Assembly: GCA_022592435.1 (NCBI GenBank)
Contig: JABYQS010000008.1
Coordinates: 186,001-250,000 of the forward strand
Direction of reading: 5' to 3'
Length of the DNA: 64,000 nucleotides
Source of the DNA: Cerioporus squamosus
Lineage: Eukaryota > Basidiomycota > Agaricomycetes > Polyporales > Polyporaceae
Shown here: piece after piece, positions 55,007 through 64,000 of the stretch
Layout of the letters: each line of letters starts with the position of its first letter
How positions within the stretch are numbered: position 1 is the first letter of the stretch
The notes under the pieces: model-generated
Told to the model about the DNA's origin: nothing
Database searches by the model: none
Seen by the model: the letters and a program-made list of their open reading frames with translations, nothing else
Position numbers and translations under genes: made by a program

Positions 55007-55580
55007 AGTCTCGGAGGCAGAGAAAACACGCGGGAATAGCTTCTGAAAGGCAGCAGGCTAAGGTAGGGCTGGGATAGGAGGAGAGGGCTAGGAGGCGGAC
55101 GCAGAGTGCGGCGGACAAGAGGCGCGACCCGAAATCGCGACTCCTCTCGCGCGCGGTGTCACAGCATGTCACGCATGCTGGCACAGTGTCCGTGCGGCGC
55201 GCGAGTTCGCAGACCCTCTCGCACTCCCATCCACTATGTTTTCCGCCTCCTTCTAGACCCCCTCAACGGTCATGAAGAGCGCGATTGGCGCGGTGGCATT
55301 GGGGAAGACTTGCAAGGAGTCATAGTCAGGTTGTAGCTCATTTTTACGCGCATCCCGCGGTCCAGCACGCCGGACCGAAGGACTGCAGTCATACGCCAGG
55401 CATATCAAGGCCTCCTGGCTCCGATACGTCCGGTCTAGAAAGACATCGGTGGTCATATTACGTGCAGCTGTGAAGATTTCTTAGCCGCGAGACCCGTGTG
55501 CGGGACATCCAGCAGTCAAAAGGACGGGGCGCGACTCTTTTCTATCAGTTTCTATCCCGCACTTTCCTCGGCGAAACGTC
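55007..55580. promoter_or_regulatory. Divergent promoter region of YRA1 and MFS copy 2
   Basis: A 574-bp gap separates two genes transcribed away from each other. No clear TATA box or further gene is visible. Confidence 0.4.
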
Positions 55581-57928
55581 ATGTCCTCGCACACGCTCGA
55601 GCTCGCTGCTGCTGCTGCCTCACTTCGGGCTGCCGCGTCAAGCTCGAAAACCAGTCTTGACAGCGCTATCGACGATCGAGAAGACGATGAGGATGTCGCG
55701 GATGTCGCGGCGCACGCGGGGATGCCCAGCTTGCGACCGGTCGCGCCAGACGTAACGGACAGTACTGGGTCTGTCTCCTCCCTCAAGCTCCCCCATTCCC
55801 ACATCCTCACCAGCGATCGCGTTCGTCGCCGCTCTGAACTCTCGCGACACCCTCCGCTCGACTCTCCGCCCGCCATTGAGCCGGAGTCCATCGAGCTCCC
55901 CGTCATCAAGGAGCACGACCATCCCAGTCCCTACGGCAGAGGTACCTCCTCAGCTGTTCGCCCGACCGATATCAGCTTCCACGATGATGTTGTCTTCTCC
56001 TCGGTGAAAGACGATGTGGAGATTGCTCCCAGCTTCCCCAGCTCGCTCGCCCCATCCGTCCTGATCGATGAGGACACGGACTCGACTGCCCCCGCGATCT
56101 CTGCTGCACAGAAGGCGGTTCAAAAACGCAGGCGCTTGGTCAACTTCATGACCCTTTGCTTTGTCGTCTTCATGAACGGCTGGAACGACGGTACCACCGG
56201 TCCACTGCTCCCGAGGATTCAGTCCTACTACGGGGTGAGTCCCGCGGCAATTGCGAACATACTGAAGCTGATGGTTTCTGTAGCTCGGCTTCGCCATGGT
56301 CTCTCTCATCTTCGTCTTCAACGCTGTCGTGAGTAGAGTTCGATTCGCCATTGAGTAAGACGCAGTTCCGGTGCTCTGCGCCGGCTCGTATCCGACCGTC
56401 GTGCCTCAACAGCTGACAAGGTCGCGTGGACCCTTTCTGCACCCCGGGTTCGCCGCGCTTGTGGTTAAGCGGCCTGGACGGGAATATTCTGAGATTTGGT
56501 GGCCAATTACTGACGAATGTTTCACAGGGTTACGTCGCAGCCGCTGTGGCGAACGTGTACCTGACCGACCGCTTCGGATTTGGGAAGGTCATGTTATTCG
56601 GTGATTGTGGCCATTCTGCGGAAAGTCTGCCAGTTATTCTCAGGCTAACCATCGTACTCGTCTAGGCTCTGTGCTACAGGTCGCCGCCTATGCGATGCTG
56701 TTTCCTCCAGGGCCATTCCCGCTCATGTGCGTGGGCTTCACGTTGATCGGGTTCGGTCTCGCTCTCCAAAACGCACACTGCAATGGGTATGTCGCGGCCT
56801 CCAAGGAGAATGTCCCTACCAAGATCGGCTATCTCCACGCATCGTACGGTACGTCTTTCACACTCGTCTGCTGGCCTAACACTAACTCATGACGTCGCAT
56901 TGCAGGCTGTGGCGCGCTTATCTCTCCGCTCATTGCGACGCAGTTCTCCAAGCAGAGCCATTGGTCGTACCACTATCTCATCTCAGCGGGACTGTACGCC
57001 GTGAACTCTGTCCTGCTGTGGTACGTCTTCCGCGGCAGACGGCAAGACGGTGCGCCCTTCCCTCCGACCTGTCGTAAATGGTCATTAATATTATCTATCC
57101 TTCCGTCAACCCAGAGATCAAGAGAGAGGTCGACGACCTCGCCGCGGACCAAGACGCAATCCAAACGAACAAATACAAGCAGATCTTCACCATCCGTGCA
57201 GTACATGTCCTCGCGCTCTTCTCGCTCATCTACGTCGGCACGGAGGTCACGATTGGCGGCTGGAGTGTCACGTACGTGCAGGAGAAGCGGCACGGGAACT
57301 CGAATGCTGGGTACATCTCGTCGGGTTTCTTCGCAGGGCTCATGCTCGGGCGCATCCTCTTGATGTGGCTCAACAAGAAGGTCCGTGTCCCTTCTGCGCG
57401 CCGAACGCTACCCGGCCGGACTAACCGATATGTCAGATCGGCGAACGTCGTGCGCTCTTCCTCTACGCTCTTCTCGCTATCCAGTGCGTCTTCTCGCGTT
57501 CCACGACGACGCCATCATGCTTATAGCCTAACCTTGCCCTGCATACAGGCTGGAGGTGACGGTCTGGGTGGTCCCTTCGCTCATCGAGAACGCCGTCGCC
57601 GTTGCGTTCGTCGGCCTGCTCCTCGGGCCCATGTACCCGATTCTCATGAACCACACCACGAAGATCCTCCCGCGCTGGCTCCTCACTGGCTGCATGGGGT
57701 ACATCGCAGGCATCGGCCAGGCCGGCTCGGCGGTGCTCCCGTTCCTGACTGGTCTTCTGGCGTCGCGTTTTGGGATCACGAGTTTGCAGCCGTTGTGAGT
57801 GTTGTTTCTCGTACTTATCCTTGGGGGGACGGAGTGCTGATGAGGGTGAGCGTAGCATTGTGTCAATGATGTCGACCATGATCGTTATTTGGGCCTTCAT
57901 TCCGCGTGCACGTATGGTCCCGGTCTGA
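55581..57928 (+). CDS. MFS transporter copy 2 (apparently intact)
   Basis: Closest to copy 3 at 63426 and similar to copy 1 at 15280. The start at 55581 gives MSSHTLELAAAAASL, with a hydrophilic N-terminus of about 190 residues rich in Ser/Asp/Glu. This includes SLAPSVLIDEDTDSTAPAI, nearly repeated in copy 3. Helix 1 is NFMTLCFVVFMNGWNDGTTG, then PLLPRIQSYYG. Exons after it give LGFAMVSLIFVFNAV, AVANVYLTDRFGFGK, LQVAAYAMLFPPGPFPLM, GALISPLIATQFSKQ, FRGRRQD, VHVLALFSLIYVGTEVTIGG, GYISSGFFAGLMLGRILLMW, LEVTVWVVPSLIENAVAVAF and YIAGIGQAGSAVLPFLTGLL. The end SMMSTMIVIWAFIPRARMVP matches copy 1. No stop or frameshift was seen. The substrate is unknown; the paralogy suggests the same transporter class as copies 1 and 3. 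Confidence 0.9.
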
Positions 57929-58376
57929 GCGTTCACGCCGGGCACGTCAGGACTGCAGCCCTGCGGCTCACAAAATTGGGTTACCTCATCGAGGGTTCAT
58001 GTCGTATCATCAATTTGGTTATCGAAGAGGAGATCAGGTTGGATCAGGTGTATAACTTGTAGACCGGTGTTGTGTGTATGCCACTCACTGTAGGTTTTTA
58101 CTCGCTGTGCGACGCTTGCATAGGCTTTCTGGATCGTGTACTTTGCCTATGTACGTAGCTACCGTCCTGTTGACACTTGCATATGCGGGTCAGCCCCTTC
58201 GACGGTATCTGACTGCTTCACATCCGCGACTCCCGCAAACGTGCATGCTGCCCAACCTAGCTGAGTTACAGCGCGGGAATGGGATAAGTATGCAGGCTGA
58301 TGCAGAGACTGTGCAGAACAGTGCTATATATAATATTACGAGACATAGTACGTGCTCCTGCCTCCCGAGGGCAACT
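57929..58376. other. Convergent intergenic gap
   Basis: It lies between the stops of MFS copy 2 and the CFA20 gene. Nothing else is recognised. Confidence 0.4.
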
Positions 58377-59452
58377 TTACTGCTGATTTTGTGCCGCGTA
58401 CAGCTGAAACTCCCATGGAAGGCGTTGCTGCGGCTCGCCCTCGCTGAACCATATCCGACGTAGTCGACAGGTCGCGTATACCTTCACGTAGGATACGTGG
58501 GAGTATGTGCCGCTCGGGACCTGCACTCCTCTGGAGCGGTGGTCGAGTTGAGGACTTGAGGCTGGCTCGTCTGTCTCATCCTCCCCGGTGTGGGCGAGGG
58601 AGGCGGACGAGAAGTGTGGGAGGAGTGAAGGGAGGTTCAGAGAGATTGTCGACCACGAGGTGAGAGGGCGGGAGGATGCAGGCGGGAATGAGAAGGGGAG
58701 AAGCAGGAGTGGAGGGTTCGTGAGCTTCAGCTTCGGCCGCTTCTGCTCGTACGGGGTTAGTTTCGCATTACAGAGATCGAGAACTAAAAGGAATCAAACC
58801 ATCCATGCGAGTTCCTTGCTCTCTGCGCACAATGCCGACGTACGCATGGGCTGCCCACGCAGACGACCCGCCGGGCTGGCATCACCATATCACGAACAAT
58901 GTCGACTTCATACGGTTATATACCGCGCTCAATATGCGCACACACAACATCACGACCAAAAGTTTGTTGTACTGAACACAAGGAACGACACCGCACCTGG
59001 AAAGTCGAGCATCGCACGATGCCTTCCCGACCGGACTGATCGACAACTCCAACCTCAAAAGCCCACTCCCTGCCAATGTTCCGGACTTGCAGGTGTATCC
59101 ATGGATGCTTCAAGCCAAGATGCCCGTCGTTCCTCCCTCGGACTGCGCCACTCGGGCGTTTGGGAGGACATCGGATGTACGTCGTTTTCACGGTCGGTGA
59201 TTGTATGTGCAGGACAGTCTGATCGAGAGCATAGTTTGGAGAGGCGTGTGCGTCGTCCTCGTCCGGATTATTGGCGGCGATCAAGGTTCGAGGTGCGGAT
59301 GGTGCTGGCTGAGAAGTGGCGTCGTTCAGCAGGCAGATGAACGAGTCCGAAGGTAAGGACTGGTCTGTCCTTGTTTCGAACAGACTCAGTGGTTCGCTTC
59401 CAGTCGATGAGAACAGTGAGACAAGCCCTGGCTGGACAGACGAGGAGAACAT
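58377..59452 (-). CDS. CFA20 (DUF667) domain protein
   Basis: Two exons, 58997-59452 and 58377-58742, both divisible by three, give 273 residues. The start at 59452 gives MFSSSVQPGLVSLFSSTGS. Exon 1 continues with DSFICLLNDATS, LDQTVLHIQSPTVKTTYIRC and the hallmark HPWIHLQVRNIGREWAFEV, then GVVDQSGREGIVRCSTFQ. The intron is 254 nt. Exon 2 gives KRPKLKLTNPPLLLLPF, SWSTISLNLPSLLP and the terminal SYVKVYATCRLRRIWFSE, which resembles the end of the CFAP20/BUG22 fold. CFAP20 acts in cilia, but homologues occur outside ciliated cells. A fungus of this kind should lack cilia, so the role is unknown. The conserved core strands and length support the call; exact subfamily is uncertain. Confidence 0.78.
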
Positions 59453-60817
59453 GACGGTCAAGAGCAAGCCAGCGCGCCTCTCACTGTCATGAGCGCTTGC
59501 ACACTGGACTCTGTTCCGATTCAACCTCAGGCTCGACTTGTTCAAGTTACACCATGCACGCACTCACCGCGGGTCCCACAATGTCGCTATCAAGTGGTTC
59601 TGGTAGCGGTACAGGTGAGATTTACGAAACTGAGGAACACTACGATGTGCTGACCATGTTGGTTGGGAAATAGGGCTTTTCAAACGCACCGTGACCGTGT
59701 CCGGTGTCGGTTCATGCATCATGAGCTACATGCCACTGCTAGATCTGCCTTTTCATTTGGTCGCGTGAATTCGGAACCCGAGTAAGTACTCTTCGAGCTG
59801 CCAGTAGATCACACAAGCTCCGCAGACACATCGTGTCATGAGGGGCGCATTGCTGCTGGCACCTACGAGTCATCGGTTGGCCGGTGACCTCTTTTTCATT
59901 TGAGACCGAATGGACTCGCATGAGATAGGCAGCGAGGAGTGATTGCTCGAATGTGGACGGAGACTCGAGCTCTGTCCGAACCCGAAGGACTGCCTGCGTG
60001 TCTAAATAGGATACTGGCCGTGATACACAACCAGTCGGCGACTCGGTCCAAGCGCACGCGTACCGCCCCACCAGGCTCGTGTTCAGGAGCTGTGTGAGTA
60101 CGCCGCTAGTTCCTATGCGGAAAGTGTGTAACACTCAGTTTTCCCTGATTTACAGGATATTACCTGCGTTATCCATGGCAAAACATAAAAGGTGGCAGGG
60201 GTGCTTATTGTCTCCGATGAGCCTCCGTTGCGATGGCCCGAGCGCAGGTATTGTGTATCTATACAGCATCACTACTTGCTGTCGCTGACGAACGCACATG
60301 TCCCCTCAGGTCCACTAGGAGACTGAACATATCCTCTGCGAATATCGGGGTTTATCTCGCACCTGTCGGAGCGCCCAACGACTAGGTCGCGGGGCAGCTG
60401 CTTTCGATTCAGGCCTCTTATCCAGACCCGTTAAGCTTTGGCAAGAGGCTGAGCAGCCTCGAGGCTCGCCATCCAGTGCAACTATGCTTCTCGAAGCAGG
60501 GGAACACGCGGAGTGGCTCAAGTGCAGTGCTTTGGGGGACGCTTTGACCGGCCAAATTCAAACTCAACCTTTTGAAGTGGCCGGAAGACCTGCCGAGGCA
60601 CGGACGCTTGGACTCGCTTTGGCGTGCGGCACACGCGTGTCCCCTTGTCCTGCGGATCCCAATTCATGATGACATATGCGAGGAGAGCAAAGCGTCCCAC
60701 CGCCTCGTCCCTCATATAAGCCACACGGCATCTGCATCGACCTCTCGACCACTCTCTTCTGGTTACCATCATCTCTGTCCCGCAGTCCTCACTTTTGTTC
60801 TCGTGTGCCACACAATA
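59453..60817. other. Intergenic region of 1.4 kb
   Basis: It lies between the divergent CFA20 and Ser-rich protein genes and should hold both promoters. Short frames without motifs occur on both strands. Confidence 0.4.
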
Positions 60818-62778
60818 ATGCCTGCCTCGCGCTCATCTTCGACATCTGGTCATCTCATGCGAGTCTCTTCGACAAGACGTACGTCAATAGGCACTCCTCG
60901 TGTGTGGCGCAGGAGAGACTGACCACCGCCACAGGGCATCGACCCGGCTTGTGGGATTACGTCTCGTCCACCATACGGGATCTGTTCAGACAGTGAGTCT
61001 TCCATTACCCTGTGGCGCTAAGAGCGAAGTCTGACAATAGTTTCTCGACGTAGCGACGACCCTAGAAGCATCTTCAATCAACCCGCAGAGACACCCCAGG
61101 TGCTCGAAGAGGAGCCTATCCCTTCCACCTTGGAGATCGCTCCCGCTGCTGTTGTTCAGCCCAGTACGCGCCATGTGTTCTCCATCTTGTGAACTGTGTC
61201 CTGAGGCGTTGCAGATATAGCTCCGCAGGTGCCTGTGATTCAGCAGCCCGTCCTTCCCGGGCCACCGCCACTCGCGCCACCCGTACCAATCTCACTTCAC
61301 GACTTGCACCGTACATTCCTCCCCGGCCACGGTGCAGGAGCGGATGCTCGCTCCAATTGCCCCAGGAATGTACCCGTTGCACAAGTGCCTCCTGTTTCGG
61401 TAGCAGCACCGTCAGACAGACCCCGTCGGCGTGCTCCTCTCCAGCGCCATGGTGCATTCCATGAGCGCGATCGCCCGTTCTGGAACGCCGGCTCTGGACA
61501 CGAGCCTCCAATCGTCTATGGCAGGAGTCCGGCCACCCTACCAGAGAACCGTACGTCTGCTTCGTTTCCATATATCTTCATCCTCTCACTGTCTTCTGCT
61601 ACAGAACTTTGGGATCCCTCATGGGGCCCTGTCCCGCATCTCTCAGTCATCACCGCTCTCAGCAACGGCCCCCCGACACCTCAACAGTGTTGAATTACTT
61701 AAACGGCCATTTCAGGCTCAACCGCCGCGCCTACTCCATGGCGCTCGATATTCTCTTCCCTCAGCCTCGCGAGGTTCCAGTGGAACGAGGTATCCCGGTC
61801 TACCATCGCGTCTTAGAGACATCCCGATGGCGGAGGGACCACCCGGACTGGGAGGGGGGCATCGTCCCTGTTGACCGTGAAGTTGGGCCCGTCCGCGCCG
61901 ATGACGCGGCTGATTCCCAAGCAGGCAGCGATGACGAAGACAGCAACGACGATGTGTTTACCCCCCGCGAACGGCGGGCTATACGCACTCGCGTTGCGTG
62001 GCTGCTACCGGACGCGTACCGCGCGCATCTTGCTGCTGAACATGCCTCTGGTGCCTCCTCGGGCTCCGCGTCGTCCTCTGGGTCCGACGAATCGTTCGGA
62101 GTCTCGTCATCTTCCTCTTCCGGCACGGAGTCGAGCTCTTCATCCGAGCACACGTCCTCATCGGACTCGTCCTCATCCTCATCGTCCTCCGGCTCCTCGT
62201 CACGGAACTCTTCCTCGTCCTCGCCCCGGAAACGGAGACACGAGGAGGACGATGCTAGTGACGCCAGCTCTAGCATCACGCTGAGCGAGGGGCGCTCTTC
62301 CGACCGACCCTCGACCCGCCGCAGGCTCGACTCGGATACCCAAGCTCTCCCGGCCCCACCTGGCTCTTTCCCCACCTCTGCTAACACCCATCCTCTCCAT
62401 GCCCCACGCACCGAAGACAGGCCACGCAAGGAGCGCCGCCAGCTGATGCGTCGACACCGGCAGCTCCTTCCTCCCATCGGCCCTCCTGGCGTGCGCATCG
62501 GAGGCCCCGCTATCGCTTCTACTTCCCATTCCCAACCTCGTGATTCCATGTCTGGCGTGGTCGACGCTCATCCCGGTCGCGTTGCCCATGTTCCGGCACA
62601 ACCTGTGGCGGGTTCCTCCGGCGAGGGAGATCGTGAGGTGGTCGTCGAAGTCCCGCTTAGGCGTTCGCCTAAGCGTTCGCGAGACGCGGATACCTCCGAA
62701 ACGAGTCCCAGTCAGCGGGATGGAGAGGAGCGCGACAAGGAAGACAAGCGGAAGAAGAAGCGTTCACGGAAGGATTGA
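60818..62778 (+). CDS. Acidic Ser-rich low-complexity protein of unknown function
   Basis: I recognise no named family. Exons beginning at 60818 (MPASRSSSTSGHL) join in phase to PGLWDYVSSTIRDLF, DDPRSIFNQPAE, then a Pro-rich stretch (QQPVLPGPPPLAPPVPIS) and LWDPSWGPVPHLSVITALS. The next junction is unclear: an intron of only 29 nt (about 61688-61716), or a frameshift, is needed to reach LNRRAYSMALDILFPQPRE. After that the frame is open to 62778. It holds HPDWEGGIVPVD, an acidic patch (DSQAGSDDEDSNDD), RRAIRTRVAWLLPDAYRAHL and about 90 residues dominated by Ser. Arg-rich patches follow (RKRRHEEDD, KERRQLMRRHR), and the C-terminus KEDKRKKKRSRKD is a strong candidate nuclear localisation signal. 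A disordered nuclear protein is the best inference. Confidence 0.65.
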
Positions 62779-63425
62779 GGGGTGTTTGCGTTCGCGCGTT
62801 CTTATTCTGCGCCAGTGGCTGTGGGGCGTCTCAATTGTTTGTCTTCGGGGCATCTTGCTAATTGTCTTCGGGACACGTTTTGCTATTGGTCTCCTGTGTC
62901 TGTGGTGGATCCCTACTTATTCTCTGGACAGTTTGATAGCCATAGCTTCGTCACGGTTGAGGTAGTAGTTGTCGATACCCTTGCCTGGACTTACGGTCGT
63001 ACTAGTTCTCTTCGTGTTTTGGTTGTACTCGTGATTGGTTTCGGGATGCTGCATCTGTTTGTATTTCCGTCGGGTTCTTTCCTGTGGCTCGTGCGCTTTG
63101 TAAAATGATATTCGTGCCTGCTGCTGCTCACATCGTGTGCCTCAACTTTCGCAATGACGGTCTGCCACTGCATAGCCAAGCCGCTGGTCGGACTCGGAGC
63201 CGGATTCCGAACGACATTATCCTCCGACACTCGCGATCTCACGCTAAGTATTTAAACTCGAAATTCTGGACTCCGGAGGACAAATGGGCGGAGACGATAG
63301 CCCTCTTCAATTACGTGAGTGTGCATAGTGCTTAAGTAGAGGAACGCGAGCTTGACTTCGACTTTCTTCCTGCCAGCTTTCCAGATACTAGTAACTCGAA
63401 GTGGAGGGAAACCCTGCAAGTCGAC
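62779..63425. other. Spacer between the Ser-rich protein and MFS copy 3
   Basis: It contains the 3' region of the upstream gene and the promoter of MFS copy 3. A hydrophobic plus frame at 62782-63108 has no family match and is T-rich by composition. Confidence 0.4.
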
Positions 63426-64000
63426 ATGGCATCGCTGGTCAGTACTGGTGCTGAGGTCCTTCCTGCGCAACCCCTGCGCACAGCGAGCGGGCCTTCCTCC
63501 TCCAAGACGAATGTCAATGACGCGAACGACGGCCGCCACAATGCCAGTGGGCTCGATATCTCGCGGAACGGACGGATGACCTTCGACGACGAGCAGGAGA
63601 CCATTGAACTACCTCCCATTAGTTTGAAGCATAACTCCGCGAATTCCTCAGCCATTCTATCACTCGCTGTTAGCTCCCACACCAACGTTATATCCTCGAC
63701 CTTGGCCGGCGGCGGCGATGTTGAGCGCGCCCCCAGCTCGCTCGCACCGTCTACCCGACGTGATGAGGACACAGACTCTACTACTGCAGCTATCTCCGCC
63801 GCACAGAAGAAATCCAGAGACGCAAGAGAATGATCAACTTGGCTACGTTATGCTTCGACGTGTTCTTGAACGGGTGGAACGACGCCACGGCCGGACCACT
63901 TTTGCCTAGGATCCAGGAATATTACGGGGTATGTTACATACCTCTGCCAAGTGCAGGGTCGAGGCTAACACCTTTCACAGATCGGATTTGCCATCGTGTC
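63426..64000 (+). CDS. MFS transporter copy 3, truncated by window edge, one-base frame break
   Basis: Same orientation as copy 2. The start at 63426 gives MASLVSTGAEVLPAQ. The N-terminus has SLAPSTRRDEDTDSTTAAIS followed by AAQKK, matching copy 2. At about 63808-63815 the sequence GCACAGAAGAAATCCAG lacks one base relative to the copy 2 pattern (AAQKAVQKRRR). The original frame ends at a TGA at 63831, while the next frame reads IQRRKRMINLATLCFDVFLN followed by GWNDATAGPLLPRIQEYYG and, after an intron, IGFAIVS at the edge. The downstream part is thus well conserved. The gene continues beyond the window, so its overall state cannot be judged. Confidence 0.82.

Noticed and set aside
61800..62549. 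249-codon acidic minus frame (Asp/Glu runs)
   Set aside because: Complement of the Ser-rich repeat on the plus strand; no independent support.
1..64000. CRISPR array, prophage, insertion sequence or bacterial operon
   Set aside because: The DNA is clearly eukaryotic with spliced genes; no regularly spaced repeats or phage/transposase proteins were seen.

Overview
The window is nuclear DNA of a filamentous basidiomycete, most likely a polypore-type Agaricomycete. The clues are dense, short, phase-consistent introns (mostly 45-70 nt, GT-AG), tRNA genes with introns, and members of the mushroom-restricted DUF6533 and DUF6593 families among conserved eukaryotic housekeeping genes. There is no sign of bacterial or viral gene organisation. 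Exon junctions below come from reading GT-AG boundaries against conserved protein motifs, not from transcripts.

Layout, left to right. 0-5.4 kb: the mitochondrial ribosome GTPase MTG1 (minus strand, running off the left edge, with a 1.7 kb first intron) and a basic coiled-coil protein of unknown function. 5.4-10.5 kb: a gene-poor stretch ending at a tRNA-Thr. 10.7-14.1 kb: a Gln-rich bHLH transcription factor and a small multi-span membrane protein. 15.3-21.5 kb: an MFS transporter with an in-frame stop, a fragment of a DUF6533 gene, and a full DUF6533 membrane-protein gene. 22.7-33.2 kb: a housekeeping block of RPB11, ribosomal protein L28 (uL15), an MGRN1-like RING E3 ligase, the Tlg1/syntaxin-6 SNARE and a Cdr2/Gin4-type cell-cycle kinase. 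35.5-48.2 kb: an inverted pair of DUF6593 paralogues flanking the GID-complex subunit FYV10/GID9 and an NCS1 nucleobase permease. 49.2-55 kb: a 6-phosphofructo-2-kinase divergent from a PARG-like protein, then tRNA-His and the mRNA-export adaptor YRA1/ALYREF. 55.6-64 kb: a second MFS paralogue, a CFA20-domain protein, an acidic Ser-rich protein and a third MFS paralogue cut by the right edge.

Themes. Family duplication is prominent: three MFS copies, two DUF6593 copies, and one DUF6533 gene plus a fragment. Several otherwise conserved genes are broken by single-base changes: a missing base in the kinase catalytic loop, a missing base in the third MFS copy, a TGA in the first MFS copy and a frame break in the basic coiled-coil gene. 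These could be real lesions or uncorrected assembly indels. FYV10 and the 6-phosphofructo-2-kinase both act on the glycolysis/gluconeogenesis switch, but the sequence does not show that they are functionally linked here. I found no convincing undescribed multi-gene system. The best leads are the kinase-only PFK-2, the divergent PARG-like protein, the CFA20 protein in a fungus expected to lack cilia, and the duplicated transporter family.
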